Source of the DNA: Albugo candida | Lineage: Eukaryota > Oomycota > Peronosporomycetes > Albuginales > Albuginaceae | Assembly: GCA_905220665.1 (NCBI GenBank) | Contig: CAJNAR010000034.1 | Span: 62,001-126,000 of the forward strand | DNA length: 64,000 nt | Reading direction: 5' to 3' | Part shown: in pieces, positions 23,114 through 34,890 of the stretch | Position numbering within the stretch: the stretch's first letter is position 1 | Layout of the letters: the number at the start of each line of letters is the position of its first letter | Notes under the pieces: generated by a model | Database searches by the model: none | Seen by the model: only the letters and a program-made list of their open reading frames with translations | Told to the model about the DNA's origin: nothing | Translations under genes and position numbers: made by a program

Positions 23114-24661
23114 TCAAGCTTACTTGAAGACCCGGAGGAGCACGCGAGTGAAGGAATGTGTCACTGCAGATGGTGGGTCCTTTCGTACTACCTGGCGCGG
23201 TAGTGTTGCCATTGTGGGTACAGTGATGGTAAAAGCTGTAAAGGTGCGATTGAAGGACGTCTATTACGCCGAATACTTGATTCAAAGTATCATATCATGC
23301 GGTATGCTCGAGGCAAAAGCATACGGAATTGTACACCGACGAAGCACCGCGTGATAGCAAGCCTCAATGCAGGAATTCCTGTGCTCGACGTAGAGGTGTC
23401 GAATTTGTATTTGTGGTTTGCACGGAAGGTGGACTAGAAAATCCGGACCCTACGCATGTATCATGGCGGTACTAGCTCGGAGCGAGAAAGAGGTTGGACG
23501 TGACGTCCAAAAGGGGTCGCTTATGGATTTTCATCGGAATTTGGCTCACCATAATTACGACACGATCATTTGGATCGCGCAAGACCCAGCTTCGGGAATA
23601 TTTCTCATGGATTAGATAAAGGAAAACTGCCTCGCGTGTGCTCATCGAAAAGGAAAAAGAATGCGCAATCAAGAAAGGACACAGTCAACAATTCTACGCT
23701 CTAAAGTGTTGGCGGAGTAGTTTGCTCGTATCTGAACGGACCGATGACTAAGTACTGCTGGAAAATCGTTACATGGTAAACTTCGTCGCTCACCGAACGA
23801 ATTACTGCAGAATATTCCTCGCGAGAGAAAAGGACATTGCTGCGAAAACGTTAAAGCACTTCATGGTGCTGAGAATGGATTGTGGTGGGGAGCATCGGAT
23901 TTTGGATCTTTTTTGTTAGGAAACTGGAATTGCTCGCCAGATTAGGGAAGCACGAAATCAGGCCAGTAATGGGAAAGCAAAACTTATGCACCGCACCATT
24001 ATGAATATGGTACGTAGTATGATATATGTATACCGCCTTGACCCTATTGTTCTGAGGAGACGCTCCGGAATATGCGTCCTACGTCCTGAATAGAAACCCG
24101 AGCAAATCTAATGTGGGGAGGGAATGATCCCTACAGATGCTAACAAACACAAAACCGGACCTTGTTGATATTGCGGGTTTTGGATCGGGATTTTCTGCTC
24201 ACCCGTGAAGCGAAGAACATGTCGTTAAGAAGGCGTCGGAAACCATCGATTATTATTGGAAGAATCGTTAGACGAAAGGTATCGAGTATTTATACCCAAG
24301 GACAATGGTGGCGTCGTCACTCAGCATCTCAGAAACTTTGAGACGCTCACGAGTGCGCAAAACGAGAAATTGCGTCGAGTGCATTTTTCTAAAGAAGGCG
24401 AGGCATCGGGGGAAGAAACGACAGCAAAATAAACGGTACCGAGTCGCGACCCAAAACTAAAAAAGAAGAAGACAGGCCAACAACAAAGGAGTACGTGGTC
24501 TCGAGATGGGCATTTTACCCTTTAAAGGCACGAACGGAAGATGTGCAACAGAAGCGTCAGTACAGCATAGAACATAGTGCGATGAAGGCCGTTGACGTAG
24601 TAAACAGCGTGCGTGAAAGAAAACAACTACGGCATGCTATGCGTATCAGCTGAAAAGACAA

Positions 24662-25656
24662 ATGGGTCGTGGCTATAACGGAAGAGCGTGGGCGTTGGAG
24701 GAGAATAGCGTATGGACGGTGGAGATGTCTCGCACCGATAGCCAGGCACTACTCACGAAGTGGGTCTTTAAGACGAAGACCGAAGAGGATGGAAAGATCG
24801 AACGTTACCGAGCGAAACTCGTGGTCTGCTGGAACGAGAAACTTTTCAATTGTAATTATAAAATTACATTTGCAGCCGTTATGGAGCTCAGTACCGTAAA
24901 ACTGGTATTAGTTTTTGTAAGGGAATGGTGTGTGCCGGCGAGGCACGGGGACAACTCAAACGCGTACGTAAAGGCAAACAAGGGAGTGCATTCGGAGATC
25001 TACCTGCGTGTAACACAAGATATAGAATCCGCACAGAAGATATGCGGAAGTCGGGTGCGGAGAAGTCGAGCCAAGTTGGTTTGCGTTTGAAGAAGTCCCT
25101 ATACAGACTTAAGCAGGAAGGAAGATTATAGAGCCAGCTACTACATGGCAAACTGGAAGACGCAGGGTTTGCACGCTGCACTACGGACATGTGTTTGTAT
25201 TACAATCGATCGAGTAGCGCGATAATCGTCGTAGGAGTTTACGTCGATGGTCTCCTGGTTACGGCATCGCTACAGACGCCAGTGAAAGATTTTTATGTTA
25301 CAATGGGTACACTCTCAATAAAAGACCTCGGTGAAGTAAGAAATATATTGGGAATGCGCGTTGAGCTAAACGAAGGGGATGGCTACACGCTTGATCAGCA
25401 GGCCACTATTGTAGCACTCCTGGAGAAGCATGAATTGGTTAAAGCGAACGGGGTACAAATTCTAGCAGGCGAGGATAGAGATGAAGCTGAAGCGAGTGAG
25501 ATGAAGTATCTGGTGACGGAAGGATACCAGGTGAGCCAAGTATTCGCAATTTATAGTCTCTTGTTGGAAACTTGCTCTGGATTTCACGCTGTACGCGGCC
25601 GGACACAAGATTCGCCGTTCATAAGGCCACGCGACGAAACCACCAACCGACTTTAG
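24662..25656 (+). pseudogene. copia reverse transcriptase with mutated active site
   Basis: The frame at 24662-25090 has SQALLTKWVFKTKTEEDGKI and ERYRAKLVV, then CVPARHGDNSNAYVKA, matching the copia fingers and first palm blocks. In the last block the family has D(V/I)xxAYL and this copy reads DNSNAYV. After a frameshift, 25189-25656 carries GVYVDGLLV at 25231-25257. The invariant YVDD is YVDG (25240-25251), so one catalytic aspartate is lost. SIKDLGEVRNILGMRV follows, as in other copia elements. Confidence 0.85.
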
Positions 25657-25945
25657 AAGACTGGAAATCAGCAAAACAATTTGCTCAGTTAGTCGCTATC
25701 TAAAAGAAAAAAAGGAGTTAAAGTTGTACAAGCTAATGGGTGCGTCGGACGCAAATGAGCTGCTGCTTCAGAGCTGGAGCGACACGGATGTCGCATACGA
25801 CAAGCAAGATGGGAAGTATGTTACGATTGGAGTGATTCCGATGAATGGTGTGATTATACAATAGATATGCAAGGAGCGGAATGGTGTATCCCTGTTCACT
25901 ATGGAGGCTGAAGTCACTTCAACATCTCCCGTTGGACGGTAGATT

Positions 25946-26227
25946 ATGGGGCTATGTGAGCTCGTGCGAGAGATTGAATTTAGAGTCCGCCAGCCGATGA
26001 CTATGAAGATGGACAACCAGGCATCCAGTAACCAGCTGGAGTCCGAAGACAGTATGACAAGCGCGAAACACGTGAACATACGCGTGCAGTTTATTCGTGA
26101 TTTTGTTAAACGGGGAATTGTCACGCCATTACACGTCGAATCACGAATAATGATGGCGGACCTGCTAAACAAAGAACTCCCGGCACCGAGACTGATGATA
26201 TTGCGGGAGTTTTTTGGGATTCACTAA
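25946..26227 (+). pseudogene. copia RNase H C-terminal part
   Basis: The 93-codon frame reads MTMKMDNQASSNQLESEDSM, with the conserved DNQA, then SAKHVNIRVQFIRDFVKRGI and MMADLLNKELPAPR. This is the usual copia pol end just before the polypurine tract. The upstream half (about 25740-25945) lies in other frames. Confidence 0.8.
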
Positions 26228-26263
26228 CATCAAGATCACAGTCACGCTGCGGTCGAGGAGGAG

Positions 26264-26430
26264 TGTAAGATTCTAATGTTAATTTGCAAGAGCAAGAAAC
26301 TGGCTTGGACCGCCTGTTTGAGATGAGTGTGCGGCATACCGGTAACTCAGCAACACACAAGAAGGATAGGTTATCCTACTGTTAATTTTTCCTTTAATAA
26401 ACAACCTTTTATTCTCGAATTCATTCCTGT
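26264..26430 (+). repeat. probable 3' LTR of the copia element
   Basis: Directly after a purine run (GAGGAGGAG) the sequence starts TGTAAGATTC, as an LTR should. It holds AATAAA near 26396, a possible polyadenylation signal. The end is set only approximately, by where the neighbouring L1 fragment begins. No 5' partner is present, so the call rests on position. Confidence 0.45.
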
Positions 26431-26439
26431 CCAACTAAA

Positions 26440-27355
26440 AAATCGGTCACGGTGAGAGATGATAGTCCAGTATTGCGGCTCCCTCGAATAACCACATTGG
26501 GAGCCTATGTCCAGTGTGTGAAACATGTAAAACTGTTATAAAACACAGTGTTTGTCTAATTGGTGTGCCCCACACCGAAAAGGACGTCGCCGTCCAACTA
26601 GAACTAGGACCTGAGTTGTTTGTCCACTTCCCGGTGCTTGACCCGCAGAAATGATGTTCGAGTTCTAAAGAAAATACCAGATTATGCTCGAGTTACCACC
26701 TAGTCCAAAACCTTGGCAAGCCAAATACGTTTAAACTAATCGCAACACTGCCGTTTAACGTACCGAACGTCGGACTGAACGTGGTGTATGTCACAAAAAG
26801 GGGTGAATTTCTTCGGAGTTGCTGATCGAAGAATCAACTATTATGATCGGTAAGTAGAATGCAGTGTCAAATCCTTCAAAGAAAACCAGAAGTCAGATAT
26901 CTGCTCTGTAAGTCGCTCCATTCCAACCTTAGTGCTGGTAATGTAGCATTAGGAATATGCGTTCAACGTGGTCGAGTTAGCTAAACTTGAGTTGGGATTA
27001 GATCCAGCAATATTATTGTCGTGTGTTTTCTTTCGAAAAATAAATTTCGATTGGATATTACTACTGCTCCACAAGACCGATGATTGCACAATATAGCGTC
27101 GGAGGTAAATATCGGATTTGGTAAGACACGTCTTCGAAGATGCCGTGATATAGTCATGAATTCTCTATGTCTGATGTGTCAGATATCTCCAGAGGTGACC
27201 AATGTGTCAACATTCGATGAATCTTGGTTGCTTCGGAAGTATTGTAATATTGCTCCGCTTGTGCTTGGTTGGGTCCGACGGAGCATACCCATCGCCGAGT
27301 GGATACGCTGCGGTAGCTGGGTGACTTCATTATAAAATCGACGTAGAATTCCGCT
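26440..27355 (-). mobile_element. 3'-end fragment of an L1-type element, minus strand
   Basis: Read on the minus strand, this matches the 3' third of the 7 kb L1-type element at 32515-39497. Shared blocks include ACCAGCACTAAGG followed by TTGGAATGG (element: TCGGATTGG), GACGTTCGGTA/GCACGTTCGGTACTTTCG, and CTATCATCTCTCAC near the end. Many substitutions and indels separate them, so it is an older copy of the same or a sister family, truncated at its 5' side. It directly abuts the copia LTR. Confidence 0.75.
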
Positions 27356-27465
27356 CCGTACTCCTTACCGACACCTCCATTTTAAATAAGAGACACTATA
27401 TTTTTGACTAAAATCATGAAATCGTTCTATGAGGAAGCATCCACGATTTGTCAGATAGGTTCGTT

Positions 27466-27921
27466 TTATAGATTACAGAATAGAGTGGAATGTCCGAGCA
27501 AACAACTATACGTGAACAAGTACATCAGACGAAAGCTGTCGAAAATTTGCAAATCTACCAGCAAATAATGGATAATCATTTGAATCATGCATCCTAACAG
27601 AGTTTCCAGTAGCGAAAGGTAAAAGCGATCGGGGAATTTCTCCAAAACTAATTTATTTTCCCTCGGGACATCACTGTCCAGTTGTAGGACACATATCATT
27701 TTGCTACCCACCGTGGTCTATCTCTTGAACTCGGGTTTATCGAACGCGTTATTGCCAAAATGACGACGGGCTATACCTTCATACGTTGTACCTATCACAT
27801 TCAAATATTGACGGTGCGTATTAATACATGAATTTGAGAGCGTGATTACGTGCGAATGAGTTGACACCATGAAGATGCAAATTCCATTTGTCACGAGGTA
27901 AATTAGGTACCACGCAGTCAA
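27466..27921 (-). pseudogene. unrecognised minus-strand reading frame with one stop
   Basis: A single minus frame of about 151 codons is interrupted only by one TAG (27916-27712 and 27711-27466 are in register). It has an even, protein-like composition: GTTYEGIARRHFGNNAFDKP before the stop and KLVLEKFPDRFYLSLLETLL after it. There is no known domain. The upstream edge lacks a convincing start. It could be an exon of a decayed gene. Confidence 0.35.
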
Positions 27922-27929
27922 ATGATGTC

Positions 27930-28998
27930 TCTCGGCAACAGCGTGTTACAATTGATGTTACAATAAGTACCTACCTCCGGATAGTTCTTTGGTAGGACTT
28001 ACTAATAGCGATACCTCGAAATTCCTCTCCACATGGGCCATTTTACGTCATTGGCGAATGCAGAATCCCTAATAAACTGAAAATCCGCACTAGCGCTGAT
28101 TTAGCTCATTCCGCAGAATTGAGAGTAAGACGCAGAGATTTATCACGGAATCGGTGTCGCTTGCAGATTCACTAAAATGGCTCAAAACCATCAAGAATAT
28201 AGCGCGAAACTATATAACCGAGCAGAATGACAGGTTTCTTGAAAAATGGAGCTAGAAATTCTGCGATGTCACAGAGTCGTTGCTTTATTTACGCTCTCAT
28301 ATGTACTGCATCGCAGCGAGATTTTACTCGCTGCGTAGACGAAAATGGTTGACTGCGCATTCTGCTAAATTGAACTTCATCTGCTATTTGCAATGAAATA
28401 AAGCCATATGAATCGTTAATATCTCTAGTCTTAAAATCAAGCATTGTGTTGTTGAAAAACTGGGCCCGCGTTGTTCGGCGTGTCATATACCGCTCTAATA
28501 GGTATCGCTCTCGTGGTGCTTTTTAGACAGCAGCTAGACGAGAATGGCGGGGACGGGCAGCAAACAACGCTAAGCAAGGATGGTATGTCTGCATGGACGT
28601 GCTGGAGAATTTATAGGAGTTTGAGAGAACACTACGCTTTCCTCCCGATTCTTGGAAGAGGATATATGGAGCATGAAACTTAATACCAGCAAGCCTTGAT
28701 TTTGAATGGCCAATTTTTGGACCATTTAGCCCTATATTTTGGCACTGCTGATTGGCTCAGAGTATAGTTAGTGTCAACCTGCGGCTTTACTGAGCACCTT
28801 TGTTGACAGTTTCCTACAAGAAGTATTATTCGTCACGATGAAACCCCACGGGTAGGCGGAGAAATTTTCTCCAACCCTAAAATACCAAAATTCAGGCGAC
28901 TTTTGCAACGCTTTTGCTCCATGAAAAAGTGAGATAATAAGAATCCGAGACTTGTCGAGGGAAGCTTAGGGCATGAATTCTGTTATCAAAGGCTTTGT
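27930..28998. other. no recognisable gene
   Basis: Short frames overlap on both strands. The plus frame at 28471-28683 begins with a hydrophobic stretch (YTALIGIALVVLF) but has no ATG, and it lies beside a minus frame (28289-28486). Neither shows a domain, and I cannot choose between them. Confidence 0.4.
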
Positions 28999-29453
28999 TT
29001 ATGTGTGATTTGTATCCGGGTCAAGCCTGAGCAATTCTTGCAGGGCCGCTAAAGTTGGTACCTTTAAGTGACATGGACTATGACCAATTAAGGCAGAGAG
29101 TAACCGGTTGATGTATGGTATCAACTGTAATAAATGATTTTTCTTGCAAATAGATGAAAAACTCTCCTCGTAGTCAGCGAAGTAATATTGCTGCTTTAAT
29201 ACGTAATATCTCATTGAACCTGCATTCGCCTACAACATTTCAAGCAATCGGAACGTAGTTCATCAACTAGTTTCGTTCAATCACCATAGCTTACATGCAA
29301 CATTTCTACTAAAAGGGAAAACAAAATCAGCGACGCACTCACCCAATCGAATGAAATTGATTTAGAAATGATGTTCCTGCATGCTTCTACGTTATATCTA
29401 GCTCTCCGTGGGATTTGAATCAAAGAAGACCTCAGTTTCCAGTTTCCTGGCAG
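28999..29453 (-). pseudogene. C-terminal two-exon piece of an unrecognised gene, left-arm copy
   Basis: On the minus strand a frame 29453-29343 (LPGNWKLRSSLIQIPRRARY, ending SISFDW) is followed by GTGAGT at 29342, then a TGTAG acceptor ending at 29230. Removing these 113 bases keeps the phase and continues with ANAGSMRYYVLKQQYYFADY, LLQLIPYINRLLSALIGHSP and TLAALQELLRLDPDTNHT to a stop at 28999. An acceptor-like TTCAG precedes 29453, so this may be an internal plus a last exon. The helical, leucine-rich tail suggests a solenoid-type protein, but I do not recognise it. The upstream part is missing, because the plus-strand secreted-protein-family remnant starts there. Confidence 0.45.
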
Positions 29454-29507
29454 CTGAATTGTTATGGTTAATCCGACACGCTTGTCACACTTCATCCTTA
29501 TTTCTGT

Positions 29508-30374
29508 ATGGTCAATACAATATTTACTGTAGATTTCTACAACAGGAATCCTGTTGTCAATCGAAAAGACACATATGCTCCCGAATTTAAGCATTGGCAT
29601 ATCAAGTCTGGCCCTTACACTCCCTGGCAGAATATAGTTTGGGCAAAAGCAAAAGATGGCGAGAGTAAAGCATATGTTCCGGGCAAAACACTACTGCATG
29701 GCGCAATGGCTGTGCAACAATTGATGTGGTGTGGTTCAAAAGAGACATTTGCTGATATAAGGGAAGCGTTTGTCAACAGTAAGGGAAAGAAAAACGGGAA
29801 TGTATTTCAATGGTTGTACGATCGGGAACGTCGCAGCAGAGATGAAAATTTGAGGAAAGCGTTTGAAGACTGGCTTTATGCGATCTCACTCAAAAAAAAA
29901 GTGACCAATGCAATAATTGTTGATATAAGCGTACGAATCCTTACCCTCTCCTAAGAGCACTTCTAACGGTATGGACGCATTTTTTGTTTATAAATCAGTA
30001 CTGGAGCTGGTCGATTGTCTCGTCGGAATACCTGAAGTGAAGTACTTGTCTATGAGTAACTTGTTCGAATATCCTCTACTGATCTTTCGATCCATGTTGG
30101 AAATGACAGCCTTACTGCTTCGACTGTAGCTGGCTGCGGCATCTACAAGCCACACTTGATTGCTCGGGTGCTCTATCATGAGAATGAGAAGCACATACAG
30201 CACATGATGGTCAGCATTTTTCACTATTTGTCAACGATGATGAATGCCACAGAGGTAATTGTGCGTTTCGCAAAGGATTCTCGACGTATTTTGGATCGCA
30301 TCTACACCATGTTAAATGACGGCTCAGCTTACCAAAGGTTTAAGCAAAGATATATGCCCGGATGGACCCTTTAA
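29508..30374 (+). pseudogene. broken paralogue of the 4753 secreted-protein gene, left-arm copy
   Basis: From the ATG at 29508 a 148-codon frame matches the first segment of the gene at 4753. LLHGAMAVQQLMWCG corresponds to LLASKAVNRLIWYG, followed by an acidic/basic helix and NGNVFQWLY against NGWNLLKWF. Both frames end right after ILTL. The second segment is also recognisable: 29971-30129 (MDAFFVYKSVLELVDCL against MDIFSNFRYAMKGLFDAL) up to a TAG, then a shifted frame to 30374. A signal peptide is missing: residues 1-12 are only weakly hydrophobic and no alternative was found upstream. The copy is therefore probably non-functional, unless unrecognised introns repair it. Confidence 0.6.
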
Positions 30375-30700
30375 ACGATATACAGAGCAGATACTTCCAA
30401 TTTGTGTATTCTTCAAGACTGTGAAAGAAAATTACGCACATTTCAACGAGAAGCACGTGCTACCGCGCTCTTCCGAGTATAATCGTATTGATCGGTTCCA
30501 AAGAAGAAACTAATCAGCCGTTCAGAAAGAGGATTCCAAGTTGGAATCACACAATCACGAAACGCTCCTAACAGCTACTAAGTCTTGGCATTGGATTGGG
30601 TCTTTAAATCAGCCGAGAAAAATGAAGTTTCTGTCGCGGATTCGAGGACGATGGAATTTCCGGTCACAACGAGGTCGCGTATCGGATTAGAAAATAATTT

Positions 30701-32151
30701 GGTACATGGTAGAGCAGTAGAAAATGCTAATAGATTCATGTCTATGTTGCGTACATCCGTTAAGTACGAGTCAAACTGCCTTCTGAATAGAGCAAAAGAA
30801 GTGTTGGACTAATCAAAAAATATGGTAAGATGTGAAAGTCTATTGACAAAACCCTTTGCGTTCTTCATGCAGTAGGTGGTTACCCGATAAATGTATTATC
30901 TTACAGGAACTTTCGCCATCGTATGAAAAGATGCGAAATACATCTAATATCGATACGCAGCCTATTAAGACATCGGCCTTTTGTCTCCGCTGCGATAGAC
31001 CCGATATCTATAGACAGAGCTTTGTATGACACGGATGCATTTCGGTGCGCCCACTGCTACCTCACAAGCTACGTCTACTGATTTATACGGTTATGTCGAA
31101 CAGTCATGTGTATCGCCTCATTTGCTTCATCCATGCACAATAACTGCTGACAAACAGATCCAATATATTTGTACTCTACTTCACGTTTTCATTGTAGCGT
31201 AGTCACCTTTGTACTTCGAAATGTTCCTGAAAAATCTCAGCCGGGCTGAACAGCCCTAATGGGTGGAGACTTGTGCCCATTTCCTGCAGCAACAAAGCTA
31301 GGTTAGGATGCACTATGGAATGAGCAAAGAGATCCGCACACGATACTCTTATGATGTTACAATATTATACATTCTTCATATCCTTGTTTAGATAAGAAAA
31401 GTGCTCGTAACAAATAGTGTCCAACTCGACGTAATATATCCATTCACATATCATACCGCCATGGCACAAATGCATAGCAACTTGCTGCAATTCGGAGTGT
31501 TTTTAAACTTGAAATTCCTACAGTGTTTGCGACTTCATTATTTTGGTTAATGTATCGTTTATTTCATTCATCCGAATAAAATGCATCCATCACTTCTTTC
31601 ACATATCATCCAACGCAATTGACGATCGAGTAAGATACAGCGTGTCAAAGAGCTCCTTTTCATCATTGACCACGAACTCAAATTTGCGTATTAAACGTTG
31701 TGTTGGTAATTTCTGATAAGCTTCTCACTAGTTTTGCCAACGATATCCAAAAGTATCGCGTACTACTCCAAGGAAATGTCCTTACTTTCATTTGTTTTTA
31801 ATCAAGGATATGACACTAGCTCGAACCTCTATAGAGCGAGAACGCGTACATCAGGCCCGGTCCTCCAGCAGCTATTGTTTATGAACAAGATTAGAAAGCA
31901 TCAGCCTCATATATATCGTAGTTTTTTCCTAGTAAATCCTGGTGGAAATATTTTGGCTCAGGTGTTAAATCAGAGAGCTTGATGAATACAATCATAAGGC
32001 AACAGAGAAAGATCCAGGAAAGTTTGATCTTTAAACGATTTTCTGTCGTCAAGAATATAAACGCAGGATTTTTCGATGCGTAAAATGCATGGCAAATTTG
32101 GCACCGAAAGAAGATGTTGACCACATTGGTACGGTTTGAATCATTATGAGT
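30701..32151. other. left edge of the spacer, no recognisable gene
   Basis: This is unique DNA beginning where the inverted repeat stops. A 53-codon ATG frame (30651-30812) crosses the edge. It exists only here, since the right arm diverges inside it. Otherwise only short frames, such as 31734-31982, are open. No domain was recognised. Confidence 0.45.
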
Positions 32152-32500
32152 TCATCCCCCGTTATATACACTCGCCGCGCGACTACCGGTAAATGATCGG
32201 GACTGCAGAAGAAAGATTCGAGATATATAGTAGACGTTGTAGACAGAAAATCTGGACAAGATGTTGCCAAATTTGATTTTGTGGCAGCATCTCCAAAGGT
32301 TTGACGAATGCTTGCTATTCATCAATTCACTTGCTGCTGAGTGTCGCCGCTTCTCAATTTGCGGCTGTAACATAACCCACGAATTGATTAAAAATCTGTA
32401 ATAGAAATCCAGTGTATCTACATCGGTATCATAGAGACAATTCCGACAATTTAAAAATGCTGAAGAATCAACCGGCGTCAAAAGAATATATGATGGTGGT
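32152..32500 (-). pseudogene. unrecognised minus-strand remnant, left of the L1 insertion
   Basis: A frame of about 110 codons (32481-32152, no ATG) has protein-like content (LYDTDVDTLDFYYRFLINSW, KIKFGNILSRFSVYNVYYIS). It lies directly beside the L1 target-site duplication, and another minus-strand frame starts on the far side at 39759. Before the insertion these would have been neighbours, so they may be parts of one gene. Nothing known matches. Confidence 0.35.
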
Positions 32501-32514
32501 TGAGACTTACCCTG
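32501..32514 (+). repeat. target-site duplication, left copy, of the L1-type element
   Basis: TGAGACTTACCCTG occurs here and again at 39498-39511, exactly bracketing the element. A 14-base duplication is in the normal range for L1-type insertions. Confidence 0.8.
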
Positions 32515-32607
32515 AACTTCTCAATTTGCCGGCTACTACTTAACCCGCCAAATCAGTCCAAAACAACTCGAAAAACTACTTGTTGCAACTTTTCCCTCTC
32601 GAAAACA

Positions 32608-33475
32608 ATGGTTCAAGTCGATATTTCGACACAACCAAGGGTGCTAGCGTCCACTTGTAGTGACGTGGCAACCCTCATGAGTCACCCAGCTTTGTGTGAT
32701 TGCATTATTGTTGCTGAGTCATCACCCCTATGTAATGACGTGGAAAGTACCCCCACCCCCAGTGTGACGGTACAGGTGAATACCGGTACTACCGGTGTAG
32801 GATGTGGTACCGGTGGTACATGCGGCACTGTCGTTGCCTCGGCACAGGGTGACTCAAAGGAAATTGCAACTGCAAGTGTGGACGACACTGAAAGTCCCAC
32901 ACTTGCTGACATTATCAAGTCGCAGGAGTCCTTGCGAAAGGATCAGGCTCGAGCTCGCGCGAAATTTCGCGTGGAGCTGCCAAAGCCGAAAGCCTCGGAA
33001 ATCGAGGCTATAATGCAACTATATGCGGACGGGGAGCCCCCGGTTTGGTAAACCTTGACTGCGAAATTGAAAGCAGCAAGACCTTTTCAAATACACAAAG
33101 CAACCTTCCTTATGGTCTTGGAGAAGGGCCAGTCCTTGACCCGTACTCCAAATGGGAAAATATTAACCTCCGTAACGCGCGACCGTGGCAATCCGGTCTT
33201 TAAAAAACTTACTGTAGAGCCGATCAATCGCTCTGGTGTCCAAAATGCCAGGTGGAAACATCAGGGTGATCGTCACCACGGCGGATGCCTGTCAACAGTT
33301 GGAGTGTCAGCCGATGACTATCCTTGGGGAAAAGTACTTTTTGTGGGAGTTTGATACTCTTGAAACAAAGTACTACCTCGATGTTTTCGGCGTAGGCAAG
33401 GAAGAAGAACGGAACAACATTCTCCTAGCTCTTCACAAACCTGGGTGTCAAGTGGTGTATGACATCATTTCGTGA
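32608..33475 (+). pseudogene. L1-type ORF1, N-terminal part, broken
   Basis: ORF1 proteins coat the element RNA. The ATG at 32608 opens a frame of 147 codons with a Gly/Thr-rich tract (GTTGVGCGTGGTCGTV) and a charged region (ESLRKDQARARAKFRVELPK). After a TAA at 33049-33051 the same frame continues to 33354. Then a shifted frame (33236-33475) reads NIRVIVTTADACQQL and ETKYYLDVFGVGKEEERNNI. These blocks resemble what I remember of ORF1 proteins in oomycete L1 elements. One nonsense change and one frameshift explain the breaks. Confidence 0.6.
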
Positions 33476-33989
33476 AGGGTTCCCACTAAAGAAGTGGTAA
33501 TGTCAACTTGGAGAGTCTACTTTCGCTGTTCGTCGTGTCCTCAACAACTGATCAGAGTTGGTAAAGTGATTGAACAAATCGCGTACGACAAATAGCTCTA
33601 CCCATTAAGGGGTAAGAATGCTCCTATTCCAACGGAACGACCACGTTTTGGGCAACGTGGTCCTAACTTCTTCGGTTTGGGTGCTGCATTAGCCACGGGA
33701 ACATGGCAACAACCAACTGAAAATAAAAAGAGCACCAGCAACAAAAAACCAACAACACGTCCCATTCAACCTCAGAATCAACACCATGCAAATTGCAACA
33801 TTAATAACAAAAACACAAACACAAACACAAACAACCGCGCCTAAGGCAGTCGCGGTGGTCGCGAAAAATCTGGAGAAGCCAGTTCAAATCCAGGAATTAG
33901 AAACGAGGCGACCGGAGCAAAAACAATCCGACCAAATTTAGTTGGAGCTCAACACTACTCCCTCTATCTCATCACCAGGGTCACCAGAC

Positions 33990-34890
33990 TTATCTCAGCC
34001 CACTCTTAATCTTACATTTGGAAAGTGAATCATCTTCCCATCGACGGGTGGAGAAGGATGGTGACACATACATGCGCTTGGCATGGATACGAAGAAAGCG
34101 TAATCGGACTGAGCCTTTCGACCAAATGGTTTCCAATGCACCAACTCGGGCGCTCCGGTCGTTGGTGACAAGCAATTACTTTGCTGTGATCGCAACCATG
34201 GAGTTGAAAGTCGAAGAAGTCCAAGCGGTTGCCTATCCGCAGGATAGCAATCGCATTCAAATTTTTCCCGTGAAAGCACGGATGCCAAAGGAGGTGGCCA
34301 CTTTGTAAGAAGTAGCGTACTTTTATAAGAAGCGTTATACAAAGGTGGAAAAAGCGGAGCGACCAGCTCAAATTTGTTAAATCCGAGAGCTCATGGTATG
34401 GATTCCAAACAATGCACTCAAACAGCTTCGGCCGGACAAGCTGGTCCAAGGCGATGCGTGCGTCCCACATGTGCGTCGGCTGGTACAATTCTGTACTAAC
34501 CCAGACCAAATCATCCGGGAAGCATTAGATCATCCCATCACTATGCATGGGGTGCTTATTTCATGCATGGAATGGAATGATCCAGCGTTGGACGAAGTCC
34601 CATATCTACTTCTAATCAATCGCGTTTTTGCAGCGCACAATCTCGGAGAAGAATTCACATTTACGACGCGTTGGAATCGTCACGTTGATGGAAACGTTCT
34701 ATTAAAGAGAGCTGTATTGTTCGAGAAAGTGATGCCTTGGTGGAAGTCAGTGCCGGACACTGTTCACGGTTTGACTCGGGCGACCAAAGCTCTCGCAATA
34801 TTGGAACTATTATTTATGTCTACTGCCGCGACATCTCACACTAACGATCACTGGATCCACTATCTCACCGCCAGACAAGTGATCTGAGTT
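33990..34890 (+). pseudogene. L1-type ORF1, C-terminal part, broken
   Basis: Two long frames (34018-34308 and 34393-34887) with protein-like content lie between the conserved ORF1 block and the endonuclease. Readable stretches are VTSNYFAVIATMELKVEEVQ and NALKQLRPDKLVQGDACVPH. I see no named domain. Position within the element is the reason for the call. The stretch before it (33480-33990) includes a lysine/asparagine-rich (ACAAAC)n simple repeat near 33810-33835. Confidence 0.45.

Larger units (their letters stand above)
22150..26263 (+). mobile_element. decayed Ty1/copia retrotransposon, left-arm copy
   Basis: An almost full set of copia domains occurs in order: gag zinc knuckle (22958-22999), protease (23069-23113), pre-integrase segment (about 23523-23615), degraded integrase (about 23620-24300), reverse transcriptase (24662 to about 25440) and RNase H (about 25740-26227). 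Frames are broken throughout and the polymerase active site is mutated. A probable 3' LTR begins at 26264. No matching 5' LTR was found. Its mirror copy at 56371-60484 shares all of its breaks. Confidence 0.88.
18634..30700. repeat. left arm of a 12 kb near-perfect inverted repeat
   Basis: Every landmark here pairs with one in 51934-64000 such that the two positions add to 82634, and the sequence is the reverse complement. The inner edge is sharp: pairing ends at base 30700. I saw three substitutions only, at 22645 (G versus A), 27975 (C versus A) and 30687 (T versus C). The outer edge is not visible because the right arm reaches the window end. The arm may continue left of 18634. Confidence 0.95.

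Noticed and set aside
32346..32560. CTTCTCAATTTG shared by the flank (32352) and the L1 start (32517), suggesting a tandem 5' unit.
   Set aside because: The similarity decays within about 40 bases and the target-site duplication already fixes the element start. Probably chance or a very old fragment.
33810..33835. (ACAAAC)n stretch as a telomere-like or CRISPR-like repeat.
   Set aside because: It is a short simple-sequence run inside the L1 ORF1 region. No spacer structure exists and CRISPR is not expected here.
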